From Xiphias gladius (taxonomy: Eukaryota; Chordata; Actinopteri; Istiophoriformes; Xiphiidae), in the NCBI RefSeq assembly GCF_016859285.1, contig NC_053414.1:3126017-3190016 (forward strand): DNA of 64,000 nucleotides, given 5' to 3'. This document shows positions 41,690-56,000 of the stretch, piece after piece. The notes under the pieces are model-generated. The model had not been told where the DNA came from. It saw nothing but the letters and a program-made list of their open reading frames with translations, and ran no database searches. Within the stretch, counting starts at the first letter, position 1; each line of letters opens with the position of its first letter. A program made the translations under genes and the position numbers.

Positions 41690-41890
41690 GTTTCAGCTCT
41701 ACTTGTTTAAACTGTCACTGTAAAGTAACTGAAGCTGTCAGATGGAGTGGAGCAGTGGAGTTAGAACATTTCCCTAGAAACATGGTAGAAAGTTCCACGA
41801 AAAGAAAATACTCCAGTAAAATACAAGTACCTCAATATTATACCTTAGTGCAGTACTTGAGTAAATGTACTCAGTTACATTCCACCACTG
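41690..41890. repeat. Interspersed repeat ending ACATTCCACCACTGG
   Basis: GTCAGATGGAGTGGAGCAGT, AATACTCCAGTAAAATACAA and ACTTGAGTAAATGTACTCAG followed by TTACATTCCACCACTGG form a repeat seen throughout fish genomes. Confidence 0.7.
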
Positions 41891-42770
41891 GCAGTGTCTT
41901 CTTGCTGCAGGAACCTCAACTCCCGGATGTGAATGGGGGAACTAAAACCTAAAACGACGAGGACAAGCTGCAGGAAGCTCTGCCCACCGCTGCCTGACGT
42001 CGCTGCAGCCCAGAGGTAAAAATGAAACGAACAGAGCAATAGAGGCGATGGGCTGACAACTGTTTCAGAGCCCGTCTCGACTGACCAAGAGCAGTTTGAG
42101 TCATGATATCTTCTCCAAATCATCTCCTGCCGGTTGCAGACTTTACCTCAGTCACGTCTCTAGTGTTTGAAGGTGAACACCTAGACCACTAGAGGGCAGC
42201 AGGAACTGTTACACTTCATCGTTAATTCTGTTAATACCATTTTAGCTCAACCACATTTAAAATGCAACAAATAAATGCAAGATCCTTTAAATGTGTAGCC
42301 GGACAGCAGCTGCTCTAAATCAAACGAAGTGCGTGTGTGTGAGAGAACAGGCTGCAAACTGGCCTGACTGGAAAGAATGTAGAGATTCATTTGTTGATGA
42401 GGCAGAAGTCTGGAGTTATGCTCAGTTGTAAGCTTCACTCTGGGGGTAAACTTGGGAGGGGTTTTGTGAAAAAATACATCTTCTATATTGTTCTGCCATA
42501 AATCTCCCAGGTTTGTCTGTTGTGCCCAAATCACCACAGCAGAGAAAAGACTTTGGTCTCTGGCGAGTAAAAACACAGCAAGATGAGAGTTTTTGTAATT
42601 GCTGCAGTAAACTGTTGGTAACACGGCGTTTCAGTTTCAGGTCAATCAGGAGCCCATGGTCCTTCAGATTCATTGTTATTCATGGGTAGGTCACAGTACA
42701 CGGAGAGAGATTCCCGCTGTGGACCAGAGCCATAAAGTGTTAACTGCTTAGTTTTTTCTTAGTTACATAA

Positions 42771-42850
42771 CTGGTTTCAAACCAGGGGGGTTGGGACCCC
42801 ACAGGGGGCTGCACTGTAAATGTGAACGGTCACAAGATGATTAATGGGAT
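42771..42850 (+). repeat. Short interspersed repeat, second copy
   Basis: CTGGTTTCAAACCAGGGGGG then TTGGGACCCCACAGGGGG matches the family at 7,520 (opposite strand) and 57,304. Confidence 0.55.
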
Positions 42851-43139
42851 TAATCTTTGATTTATTTATTTTATTTTTTTACCGTGAATTAATGGATAAT
42901 TTGAACTTGTTGAGCCTTTTTAAAAAGGAACCAAATCAAACGATCTTAACAGGAAACATCGCTCTTCGCTTGAGCCTCTCAAAACTCATAAAAATATGGA
43001 AGATGTGACGAGCCAAAACATGTGGCGCCCACAAAGTTTATTAGACTGCAGGAATGCAACTAGTTCAGTCAATGACTGTATGTTTAAGAAACAAACGCCC
43101 CAGCGTGCCAGCGTGCTATCACACTCTCTGACATGCAAA

Positions 43140-43410
43140 TGACGTTGGCTCTGAGCTCCAGCTCGGGACGATGGGAGTGTCATTAGTTCTGCAGGTATTT
43201 GGTCATAAACCTAATCATGCTGGATTATGTCTGACATTTTGATCCGCCCAGGGCGCTAGAGAAGAAGTCTGGGGGTCAAAATGAGGCAGACTCGTCCTCT
43301 GGGGACCACGAGAGTCTGAGGGACATTTCACGACGACCCCTCCGGTAGATGTTTCGGCCTGGGCCAAAGTGGTGCACCGCCATCCTCGGAGCCAGGCTAG
43401 CAGCACTGCT
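43140..43410 (+). repeat. Interspersed repeat shared with 56,785-57,165
   Basis: GATGGGAGTGTCATTAGTTC, GGTATTTGGTCATAAACC, then GGACATTTCACGACGACCCC and GGGCCAAAGTGGTG correspond in order to the copy in NID1, same orientation. Confidence 0.75.
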
Positions 43411-43843
43411 AAAAATGTTAGTCCTGTGAATCACACGGGCTCTCAGGTAACCCGATGGAGAAATGCAGTCCCATTTTTAAAAGGTCACTTTATTAGAAAT
43501 AATATGTAGTGTAGTATTTAATATACAAATGTAACACAACATTGCTTTGATATAAAAGTGGGCGTAATTATAGCAATGACCCTCCTTTTCTTATTCAACC
43601 CAACTCAGGTACAGGGAGGAGAGGTTTGTTTCTTTCCTTGACTCTGTCCCTCCGTTGGAATCCGCTGTACCTGCTGGCTGTCCTCCGTGCCGGAGCCAGC
43701 CCGGGGCCACCTTTCAAGGCTACAGGGGGTTAGTCTGTGAAATAGGCACGTTTCCTTTAAATAGCATCAGAATTAAAAGTGTCTCCTCTGACCCTGCAGA
43801 GCAGACGCAACAGACACAACAGACTCGTGTATTTAAAAAAGGT

Positions 43844-43849
43844 TTTATT
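43844..43849 (-). terminator. Candidate NID1 polyadenylation signal
   Basis: TTTATT on the plus strand (AATAAA on minus) lies in GCCTCAATAAAACC context. It is about 3.2 kb beyond the NID1 stop, which would mean a long 3' untranslated region. Confidence 0.45.
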
Positions 43850-46800
43850 GAGGCTGTACAGGCTGTTAATGTTCCCTGTTTGGCTGGTGTTCAGAACAGA
43901 CATACAGTGCATCGTGTCACAGACCGGACATGATGCACATAAAACCAGTCAGCAGGGCAGCACAACTCTGACAAACCATGTTTCGTTTCGCTTTTTAATA
44001 ATTACTGCCGCTGCAGGATGTGAAGAATTTACACGAAAGGGCTTTTTCCACAAGGCACAACATTTTGTCTGACACCCCTCAACAAGTCGTTTAAAAAACA
44101 ATGAACGTCCTGGCAGTTTCACTCAGTATTTGCCACAGTCAGCGTCGTGTTGCTGTCGTCTGTTGTGCAGTCCTGCTGGGCCGATCCTCCCTGATGGGTT
44201 TTCAGTTAACAAAAAAACCTGAGCTGAGTTTCCCTAAGAAGCCAACGTTACACTCACCTGCTCCTCACTTCACCGACGACCCACTGAGCCCAGTGCTGTG
44301 CCTGTCACCTAATCATTACAGAGCTGCGGCTAACGAGCATTTTGATTCATCGATTCATTGTTTCCTCTATAAAAAAAAAATAAATGAACAAAAATATTTA
44401 CTATCATGTGTGACAAAGAAAAACATAGGATTCTTATATTTGGGGAAACTAGCTAATAGCTAATATTTTGAAATTTTGCCTTAAAACATGACAAATAATT
44501 AATTGATCATCAAATATTTGCTGATTACTTTCTGTTGATTGATTAACACTTGCAGGTCTAAATCATTGCTTTTACATTTGATGCGTTAAAACCTGTGATT
44601 CCAGTCCAGACTTTTCTCCTGCTGCTGTAAAACACATTCACTCCAGTTTAAGACCATTTTTACTTGTTTCGCAAGGTGTGTGACACAAACAAAAACCGCA
44701 GCCCCATGAGTAAGCAGTTACAGAGGCCATGAAGTGGCAGGCACAGGCGAAAAATTGAAAGTTTTCTGACAGAAACATCGTCCTTCAACACATTTGATGA
44801 GGCCTCTTGAGATAATGTATCTTGACGACTGTTAAGCAAAGCAATCATGTCTTTCTGTTTAAGTCCGAGGTGATATGTCTATATCTATATATATATTCAT
44901 ACAGCTAATGACAGTAAAACAATTGGAAATATTCTCTTGTGTGAAGGGTGTAGTTATTAGATCACATGAAACACTCTGGTGCACACAGGATGGTTTATGT
45001 GAAAAAAAACAAAACATTAGAACAACAATTATTGACTGATCATATTTTAAATGCTCTCAAATATTTATATCAGCTTCGAAATCCAGTGCTGGTGAGGCTC
45101 AAATTGCCATTTTTAGTTTATATCAAAAAATAAAGCTGTGAAACAGACAACTTCACTGTACAACGGAGTGAATTTTCTGACATATTGTGCAGCAGCAGGT
45201 AGAATAGTATGGAAGTCTGGCCATATTAAAATGAAACAATTTAATCAAACTGGGATTTAATATTCCATGTGTGTGCAAATGAGCCATTGAAATTAAAAAA
45301 ATGTTAAAATCCAATTTAAATTTTTACCAAGAAAAGAGATGACCATCCTAAACTTGAAAAATAAAATTGCATTTGAAATTGAGATTGAGATTTCTAATTA
45401 AAAAGAAATAATGCCTTTTTTTCGTGGTCATTTTCATAACGGCTGAAAAATGTCATTCAAAACAGTCTGATTAAATTGATTTACACAACTGCAGCGATAG
45501 ATTTCCACATTTGAGGATAACAACCATGTCTGTGAAAACAGTTGTTTCCTTCCTTTTTATTTTTTGATGAAAATGTCGACTTACATCAGTGACCGACACT
45601 AAACCATCACTGCGTAAGTCTTGATTGTAACATGATGTTTACGTGAGACGTGCATGCCGGAGCTACAACGCAACAAACGCGAACTTCATCTCTAGACACA
45701 ACCTGCATGCACCTTCGCGGTTATCATCACCACCACCACCACCGTCAGGTAGATCTCAGGCTTACATCAGCACCATTACAAAAAAAAAATCAGAATACCG
45801 TCTACATATCAGGTAGTTATTTACAAGTTCATATAAAAAAAAATACACTGTGAGTTTTAGCACAAACAATAGAATAAATCTTGTAAATATTAAAGTTTTT
45901 TTAGCCCCCTACTAAACTCTTACACCACCCCAGGATCTGTCACTGGTTCACAGTGGTGCCACTAGTGGTCCAACGGCAGAAAATAATTAAAATAATTCAT
46001 TTGTTGTTCCAAACGGGTTTGCTGCCAATTTCCTGCAAGCGTGGAATTTGTGACAATCGGTCCAAACTCTTGAGCACATTGTGCAGTTGCGAGCGAGCTT
46101 TGGTGACTGTGGGATCAGCGGTGAGGTTACAGCAACAGGATGAATTCAAATGGCTCTAACTCACTAATCATGAGTCAGAGTGACTTGAAAATTTGTTACT
46201 CAAAGACAAATCCGCTGTCAGCCAGTCATTTAGAAGCAGATCTGATCGCTCAGCCTTTGCTGAGCCGTAGCTGACATACGTTACAGGATGTCGTCCGTTT
46301 TTCGGTGAATGACAAAATCTCGTGATTCCTGCCCAGCGTCTCGTAATATTACTTCTTGGAAAACAAACCTCTGGCTTCAAGTGGTGTTTGTCGGGTGAAA
46401 TTCAAGAACTCAAAACTGTCAACGTGACATGAGATGGAGTTCTCGTCCGGTCAGGAAACCCTGGTGAGATTCTTCATTTTTAACTGCGCACAACGTATTG
46501 ATAAGTGGTTTTTATCTGAAACTAGGATTAAAGCTGATTGTTTCTCGCACTTAACGTTCAAACCACAACCTTGAGAAAGCATTAAGAGTTTTACATTAAA
46601 AATACTGTAAACACAACCTGAAGTTCATCATTAAGTACCTTTTCAAATAATGATCACGTGTTTTCGGTTACTTAATGTCTTTTCTTTAAAAAAAATCCCC
46701 GTATTTGTGTCAGATTTAGTCACTTTTTTCTCATTTTGGAATGAAACTCTTCAACCAGGAGTCAAATTACAAACACATGCTGCGAAGAAAGATCGGAAAC

Positions 46801-47045
46801 CAAATCTGAATGCGACAGTAACAGGACGAAAGCTAATTTTCTCACCTGAAGAGTGAGAGCATAAATACAGTGAGGTCTGAGCAGCTTTCAAAGGCCGAAA
46901 ACAAATAAATCTCTCGACTCTAAAAATGATCGTACGACTGTTCAATTCAAGTAAGAAAACTAGAAAACACCAAAATTCAGTTTAGTGTGTTTTGGGTTTT
47001 TTTCTTCTCTCTCAGCAGCGGCAGTCTCATCGTCGGTCTGTAGAC
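43850..47045 (-). other. Probable NID1 3' untranslated region / flank
   Basis: No coding sequence. It includes a TAATCGATTA-type repeat (44325-44560), a TA run near 44881, and CAC repeats at 45726-45747. How far the transcript extends is inferred from the signal at 43,844; earlier polyadenylation is possible. Confidence 0.4.
44325..44560. repeat. TAATCGATTA-type repeat, degenerate copy
   Basis: GAGCTGCGGCTAACGAGCAT with ATTCATCGATTCATTG at one end and AATTAATTGATCATCAAATA with TTGATTGATTAACAC at the other; the middle is eroded. Confidence 0.65.
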
Positions 47046-50000
47046 TCACAGGTCGCTCTCCTCACATCGACCGTCGGCGGCGTCCGGGCAGCGGCAGGTG
47101 AACCCGCCGAGCCGCGGCAGACACAGGTGAGAACAGCCCCCGTTGTTGGAGCAGTAGTTGTAAGCTGGCGGAGAAGAGAAGCGAACAATGTTGGGAGGTC
47201 GTTAATACCAAGGCTGCCCCTTCAAATGAGGTAAATCAAATCATCGGTGAGAAAGCTGCTCTAGCTCGATCGTCGAAGGTTTTTGTTGTTGTATTCCACC
47301 ACCTTTCACAAGAACACAGTCGATATAAAGGATAAATAACGGATAGAATTAAATTATAATAATCATTTCTAAAAAAAAAAAAAAAAAAAAAAGGTTTACA
47401 CAGCTCAAGCATGTTAAGGACAATTCATGGCAACTGTTTTCCAAAGCAACCGACTGGTTTTCAGAGTAATGAATGTGTTTTTCCTGTTTTCAGTTATGAT
47501 GATTACTGTGTGCACGTTAGCTGCTAACGAACAGAGATGCTGAATACGGCTCCAAATAAGGATTATTTTCCTGATTGACGGATTAATCACTTTGTCAGGA
47601 GAAGAGTGAAAAATGCCCTCCTACAAGAGCCCGAGGGGAGGTCTTCAGATGTCTAGTTTTGTCTGACCGACAGTCCAAAACCCAAAGATATTTAGTTTAC
47701 AATGATACATGAGAAGAACTGGAACCAGCAACTGTTTGGCATTTTTGCTTATAAAATAAAAAACGATTATTTGATTATCAAAATAGTTGCCGATTCATTC
47801 ACCAATTGTTGGAGCTCTAATGCTAAATCTTACTTAATGTTAGTAAATTGAAAAAAAAACAACAAAACAATTGGCAACTGTTTTGATAATCAATTCACCC
47901 TTAATGTAATTTTTCAAGAAAAAATATCAAACATTTGATGGTCTGGTTGTCAAACGTGAGGATTCGTTGCTTTTCTTGGACTTAAAGGACTGTAAATAGA
48001 ATTATTTTGAGGGTTTTATATTGATGGTCAAAGAAAACGACATTTAACGACGTGACTTTTTACTTTTAGTAAAAACTGTTATCATAACATGTTTGACAAA
48101 TAGGGGCCCGAAGCAGAGTTTAACAGCAGCTTCTAGATTTCACCAGACTCCCAGAAAAGAGAAGCTTTGGCTTCGAATAAAACTCTCCAAAAAGCCCAGG
48201 AGTGAAGACTCCCCACAACGCTATCGCCTACACTGAATGTCTCTGTTAATAGATCGGACCACTGATGACGCACTGTAAAAACATGAAAACAGAACAAAAG
48301 TGACCACTAAACATGTTGCCAAGAAGAGCAGAAATGTTTAGTGTGGCTGCGGCTTTAGGAGGTGGAGGAACAGTTCATCACTGGTGGCTGAAACTCGTCA
48401 ACCCGCTAGTGTTACAGAGAAACCAGCAGCTGGACGCAGACCGTTTCTCATCGCTGCCCGCCGTATAGTTCGGGACTCGGAGCCAGCTGTGAGTCTCCAC
48501 ATCCACAGCTGGTTTCCCTGAGGTCACTTCGCTCCGGAGTTCCCACGCCTATATCCACCCTCATGCTATATGAGTCTGGAATCAATTACTACGCTCAGTG
48601 AGCACATCTGTGCTCCCACTGCATTAAACTGCTCTGCTCTGATCAAGGCTCTTCAGAGCTGTGGAGAACATGTACAGCCCCAGTGTTGAAGGGCAAGTTC
48701 ACCCAAATCCGCATTTACACTGTTCGCTGAAATAAATTTTAGGACTTTTAAAGCTAGGTAATGCCTTTTTCACGCTCATACCGAACAATGAAGGCGCGGT
48801 CACATTATATTTCCGATTTATTAACATTGACTCCACCTCCCGTTCATTTCTGTTGAAGCCCGATCTACGGACAGATTGAAGTTTGCATTTCCTGTGTCGG
48901 CAGATTCACAGGTCACAGTTCACCTTTGTTTCTCTGAGCGAGCAGATGTGCTTGTTTGGCCAATAGAGACACTGCTGCACTGGTGCATTGTGTTCTATCC
49001 CTTTATTTAGTACGTTATAGCACAGCCGCACTAGAAACTGTACTGTCCTTAACACACACCGGTTACTGTCTGATCGCTCTGGTCGATGTTTTTTTAGCAC
49101 CCACATCGGAAACTTGACGTCACATCCGTTTTCGGGGCCGAGTGCACGGAAACGTAATCTGACCACGCCTACAGTTATTTATTACGTTTGTTTATCGATG
49201 AGTTTTCTGACATTTATGTCACATTTTTCTCGGCACTTCCCAGCCGTACATAACAAAAAAATTCCTAGTAAAATAATTAATCAGTTAATGTGACCTGGAG
49301 TCATGTATGTATTACTGAACAGGCCTACTTGATTGTATCTGGCAGTCTGAGCACAGAAGAACTGGGTGGATGGATACACTGGCGTTTGTTAAGAAACAAA
49401 CTGTCGTATTTAACATTTCTGTTTCTGTACCGATTAAACGAACGAGATACGACATGTTAATCAGTTGGGTGTGTTTTTGAAATAGCTGTTTACCCCTCCT
49501 TTCAGCCTTTATGCTAAGCTAAGCTAAGCACAGCTCGACTCCAGCGCTGCACTTTATTTTCAATCCTTATCTCACTCACAGAAAGAAAGTGACTAAGCAC
49601 ATCTCCCAAAATTACGAACTATCCCTTTAAACTTTACGAAGCTTTACGAGGCTCCTTCCACACGTGTTGTTCTTATTGTTCATCCCTTTCTATATTTCCT
49701 TGATTCCTTTATTATTTCTTGTTCTTTGATTGGACTGACTGAAGGCTTAACCGAAATGAGTTGTACCTTGTGGACACTGTGTGGGTGTCGTGGTGATGCC
49801 GTACAGCCGAGAGCGTTTCTGCGGCAGAAACTCTTCCGTCTCCTTCTCCGAGTGACGGTCCACGGCGACCACCGCCTCCCTGTAAAGTAACCCAAAATGT
49901 AAATCGTGTAAACATTTAACAGAGACCACACAGTGAAGTTTAAGAGCGGTGTTCATTAGACGTTGATCAAACACATTTAAGACTCTTGTATGACAGTTCC

Positions 50001-53000
50001 AGTCAAACAACGGGGCCCAAAATAGCAGCGTTTACAGCACAGTCATACTGTTTATTTAAAATCCACTCAGTCTTTGAGCCGGTCGATGGAAACGTGACTG
50101 AAAGTTTTGGAGAGTTTCACTGTTGCTGTGGGGTGACACACTTGGAAATTAATCATGCTTGAATTTTCCTAAAACCTGCAAATTACTTAGCTGTTCAGGT
50201 TCAAGGAAAAAGAGAAGTGCCAGCAGAGAATTAACGGAAGATCCCTTTGTTTCTGGAACAAATTAAGCGTGTAAATCTTCCAGACTGATGGCGTATTGAA
50301 ACCATTACTACTGCTAAAAACCTCTTGAGTATGTTGATGAGCGTACCTCCTCCAGTCGGTGTAATAGAGGTTCCTTCCAAACGAGACGAGAGCGAAGGGA
50401 TACTGGATCCCGTCAACGATCTGCCTCCTCACCTGCCGGTGAGGGTCCATGCACTCGACCTTACGAGTTCCTGCAGACCAATCAAGAAATCCTCCTGACT
50501 TACAGTGGCTCTCAAAGAAGGTGGTATTCTAGATGGATCTGAGGCCGTTTCCTCACCTGCGTCGGCCCAGCACAGCAGCTGGTTGTCAGGGTCAAAGGTC
50601 AGACCGTTGGGAAGCCCCAGGTCGTCTTTCACCAGGACGGTCCGCGCTGTCCCGTCCATGTTGGACATCTCAATTTTAGGCCCGTCTCTGTTCCAGTCTG
50701 CCCAGTACAGCTGCCTGAAACCGACAGACCCAAACCAGTAAGAACAAATTGCTACTACTAGTACTCATTTCAACACTACTGTTACTACTACTGCTGCTCA
50801 GAGAAATCCTGTTGCTCTGAAACATGTAAGCTGATCGGTTTCATCGAGCCAATTTCTGTATGGCTCACCCGTATGCTGGGTTGGTGACGATGGGTCGAGG
50901 GTTGACCAGGTCGGTGTCAAACAGGACTCGACGCTGGCTGCCGTCCAGCTTGGAGACCTCCACGGTGTCTCGCATGGAGTCGGTCCAGAAGAGGAGACGG
51001 GAAACGTGGTCCACGGCGATGCCCTCGGGACTCTGCAGCTCTGAAGACGGAAGGTTCGGTACACACGCTCAAATTCCTCGATTGACAATCACTGACTTGA
51101 TTTTTAATTAACTTCTGAGGATAACGCGTTGCATTTCTCAATCCAGCATTTTCGGAATTGTGCTCATTAGCTCAGCAGGACACTGTCTGGGTTCATCCTG
51201 GTAACTTTCCAGCAAAACAAAGCGAAAAACACTGCAATAAACTGTACGACCTGCGGCACCAACTGCTCCTTTTTTGTTCAGCAATTTAATATATCTAGAT
51301 TTTGTCCTAATTTACACTTGGTAATTAATGTACTGTCTCCGTATGGTAGGTGTCAGATTTCTAATTTTCATGCACAGCAAAAGTTAGTTTACCATCTGAC
51401 AACCACTTCCAAAGTGAAAAATGTTAGGTGGAGTTTTCCATCACTACCTGATGTTGACGCAGTCAAAAAGTACTTGCTGCATTTGCGTTGACGCGCGATC
51501 ACGGCCGGTTACAGACTAGATGTTATCAACGGGAACTAAACTTTGCCTGCGGTGCACATTTCCCCGATCTTCGTTTGCTGCCGTGGTGACGGTGCATTTC
51601 TCAAGCGGTGACATCGGTTGTACCTTTAGTGACGACTGGGACGATGTCTCCTCCGCTCAAACTGGCCTTGCTGATCGTCGGCCCGGTGATGTCGGTCCAG
51701 TAAACCATCTTGTCCACACAGTCGTAGGCCACGGCAATCACCACCCGGTCCTGAGAGAAAACACGGGAGGAGACAGAGGTTTTCATTCATCTGGAGACAT
51801 TTTCAAAGAGTCTTCTGTCTGAAGTGGCAGAGGGTCAGCGACCCATCTGGCTGGAAGACGCCGACAGTGACGGAGAGCTCTGTTTTCATTTGCAGCACAT
51901 TAACGCTGCTGTACGACTGAAGGACTTGGTAAAAGAGAAGAATAGGGTTCTGATACTGAAGAACAAGTAGAGGATTGTTTCAGTGGAGGCTGGAACCCCA
52001 TGAAGGGATTTAACTAGATTCATGACGAATATTGACGCCGTGTTATTCACCGTCTTTACTTATGAGGACCAAATCTGGCCGTCTGTGGTTACACTAAAGG
52101 ATCATGTCACCATGTTCCAAGATCTCAGCATTTACCCTAGGGCTGTGACTTTTTATTCAAAATTCGCACATTTATGGGGAAAAAATGGCTGTTTGAATTC
52201 ACAATTTACAGTCTATAAATGCATCAGAGCGTTTGAAGTAAACTTAAAAATTCACTATCACCTTGGCCTATTGCTGCCCTACTGACCTATGATAAAACAA
52301 AGCTGATCAATTCAAATTGAGAGGACACTAGCGAGCTGAGCCGTGTCGGTCAGATCATCATGACACCGAGAAGCAGTGTGCGGAAGTGTTAATATAACAA
52401 ACCAGGTGAGGCTGCCTACTTTTCACCACACTCATCCACGGGCTCCTTAAAAGGCCATCAACAGCATGACAGCCTAGTTCAGCCTATCTTAGCACAAAGA
52501 CTGAAGGCTAGCATAGCTGCATCGGTAGAGAAGAAATTCCAAAGTAGGATTGGTTAATGAGACCTGCCATATGAATGTGCTGATAAGCTTAGACTGTTTA
52601 TTAGCCATGTTCCTGTGTCCACCATTTTGGTCCAGTCTGAAAATATTGTCACGAAATTTGGTTTTGGACGTCCAGCTGCACTTTGAGTTTAGCATGCTAA
52701 CCCGCTAAACTAAGATGGTGAACATGGTCAACATTATGCCTGCTAAACACCAGAATTCTTTTTTCACTTGCTTTGGTTTATTTTCTTAAATAAATAACAA
52801 GAATCTGTTCCAGGATTTGGTAAAAACTGGGATCAGTACTCAGAATCTGAACTGACGATAGCTAAACTTCAGCTAGCATTTCTCATTTACGTGTGTTATG
52901 CAAGACATTAACAAATTCATATTATTTTCTTCGTGACACGCATCTTATTGTTTTCCAGGTCTTACTTTCAGCCTGGCGTGTCACTTTGCCTACTGTCATG

Positions 53001-56000
53001 GATTGTCTGTCTGAAGCAAGTTGACTTTCTGCCTGGAAGGAAGGAAATCTGTGTGGCGATATGTTTTGGAACATCGTTGGCAGGTATGTTTGCATGTCAT
53101 CTGCTTGTTTGTAATGTTTGGTTGTAATACAAATCTAATCTAATGCTGTTAAAGTCTTACGGGGATGTGCAGCAGAGGTTTGGCGTCCTCCTTCTTTATG
53201 TTGTATCCGTCCAGGGGAACGTGTTCGATTTTCCCGCTCTGAGCAAACAGCAGGTGCGTTCCCGGAGCGACGGGGTGAACGTCGGGCCGTGGCGTCGGAC
53301 CCACCGGAGGAGGAGTCACTACCTGATTAATACCTGTGTAAGAGGAATGTTGTTGATTAATCGTTCATGTGAGTTAGATTTTAGTTTAGTGTGGACAATA
53401 TTTCTGTACAATGATAAATAATTAGCTTCATGGTGTTTGGTAGAGGACAGAGCTGACTCACATAGAGGAGCGCTGCCGGGTCCAGTGCGGGTGTTGGGGA
53501 TCTCCTGACCGTTGGCGTCCACACACCAGCACTGTCCGATGCTGGCGTGGCACTGCGTGGGCTCGTAGGCTCCGTGTTCGTCACACTGTGGGACGTACTG
53601 CCCGACGGGCGGCCGAGGGCGGAAGAAGGTGAAGAAGCTGGAGCCAGAGGAGGTGGAGGCCTGGGCGCTCTCTCTTTGAAGCTCACACTGGGTCTTCTCC
53701 CGCTCTGAGGACACAAAATAGCAGTCAGAGTGAGACATCTGCAGAATCTAAATGCTGTTGTCAGCAATAGGAAGATCTCTGCTACAAAATCCTTTTTAGA
53801 CGCAGACCTTAATGTTGACTTTCAAAGCTGTAGCTACAATTTTACCAGCTAACGTATGTTTGCCGGCTGTTGTCTTGGATGTGACATCTAGCATGTTAAC
53901 ATACATACAGTTAGCATGAAAATATGCTAACATTTAGCATATTAGGCTTTTGGCATGGAAACATTAGCATGGTTCTATTTTATTTAGAAAAAAGAAACAC
54001 TCGACTTGAATGCTGCCATTATCTCTGTTTAAACTTAGCAACACTGAACATTTAGCTTTTTAATGTTTTAGCATGTCACCATGCTGAGATATCATTTAGT
54101 TATCAGTGGTTATTAGTGTAACATGCTAATGCTTAGCATGCTAGCATTAACTTCATAGAGGATGACAGGAATGTGGTCATTCGTGTTAGAGATATCTGGT
54201 CGTGAACTAAAGATTTTTCTTTGAATTCAATTTTTATTCAGTAAAGTTTTTCAGTTCCTGTTCTGTTACGAGAGTTTGTGTCATGCATTAAACATGGAGT
54301 TAAGTCTTTCCCTTTTTCCCATTTCTTCCTTATTTTATTTGTTGTTTCTTCTCTTTCCACAACGTTCAAACTGAGCTGAAAGTATTACTCAATTAATCAA
54401 TTTACCGTATCGATTAGCAAATTAATCAGCAACTATTTCTAACAATCGATTAATTTTTAAAGAAAAAACGCTAAATATTGTCCGGTTCCAGCTTTTCAAA
54501 TGTGACGATTTGATGAATTTCCTTGTTTTACATTATAGTAAACTGAAGATCTTTGGGTATCGGCGAGTCGGTCGAACAAAACAGCACATTTGAAAACATC
54601 GCCTTGGGATTTTCAAGAACACTTTTCAGCACTTTACTGAGCAGAAGATAAATCGGTTCATCAATAAAATAATCATTGGTTGCTGCACTATATCATCAGA
54701 AATATTAAAAAAATCTGAAAACTAAATTCCATACGCTCAACTTTGATCAGTTTTAATTCTTTATCAACCTACACCTTGTTTAAAACAACCCAAAAAATAA
54801 TCTGCGCCACGGCTCCTGACGGGTCTAATTTTGTTCAACTTTATTTTAAATCTTCTCACTCATGAACAAACTGACTTTATCGGCAGGTGCAGATAAACGC
54901 GTGTGAGCTGTGAGGAAAACCGCAGATTAAAGATGAGCAGGAGGCCACATCCAGGGGCCACAGTGACATCTGGAGCAGCCTCCCCTCGCTTCACACTCTT
55001 ATCCTCAAGGGTACCTATCTGTGAGACCAACCTCAAAACCAGCCATAACAATCCTGTCTGACAGACGGCAGAGTGCTCTCAAACTACCACGTCTGCTCCC
55101 AACAATCAGCCAAAGAAAAACCACAAAAGACGAGAGGACCCCTGAGAGAGGAGCGAAGATTAAAGACAAACCTTCGAGACAAAAGGAAACAGAGCTGCTT
55201 ACAGTAAGATGCGCTGTGACAAGTTTTGACAGGGGACACTAAATGATGCCTCTCAGAAGCCAGGCAGGTCATAAAAAAGGATGAAAATATGACAAAACTT
55301 TGGTGCGGAGGAGTGAAGCTGTAATTAGCTCGCAGCTCTCAGCTCCTGACACCTGGAATAACTGAAGCAGTCAGTTCTGGGTCGACGCCAAACCACCAAC
55401 AGACGACGACAACAACAACAACAACAACAGCAGCAAACCAGACACGGAAAAACCCAAATCAGCACACAACAAATCAGATCCAGAGGGAAGAGTATTCAGC
55501 TGCTTTGACTTAAATATCACTACAACAGTTTTAAAAAAGTGAAAGTGTAAAAGTATAAGCAGCAAAAATAAACTCAAATATGAAAAAAGAAAAGGACATC
55601 GTAATTGACTCTGATTTTGCGGATTTACGATTAGAAAACGGTTTTATTGTGGAAAAAGACCACTGTGTTTCATAAATTGGTTACAAATCAACAGACTGTA
55701 GATTGTTAACGTGGTCGACTATCGATTAAGGAAACGGCTTAAAATTTGCATCCCTGACACATGAAATGTAAGTCTCCAATGTCAACACTGCGCCACAGGT
55801 TTTCGTTTTCTGTCACTGACCGATCGGGACGAGACTGACAGGTAACTTTTCTTTTGTTATTCTGCGTCAACTCATGATTTTGGGTCATAGTTTATAACCC
55901 TGAACATATCTGAGGCTGCAGACTGAACGCAGGCCCCTAACGTGAACCTCAGCTGTGCGTCATCAGGTGTTTGTTGAGTCTGACATGAAATCTGTTTGCA

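Larger units (their letters stand above)
40881..43840. other. Spacer between convergent TBCE and NID1
   Basis: No supported gene. It contains several interspersed repeats listed separately. Minus-strand open frames at 42247-42673 show no recognisable domain. Confidence 0.5.

Noticed and set aside
49767-53704. Assignment of the minus-strand gene to nidogen-2
   Set aside because: Nidogen-2 ends shortly after the beta-propeller, whereas this gene has the extra terminal EGF module typical of nidogen-1. Linkage to TBCE also points to nidogen-1.
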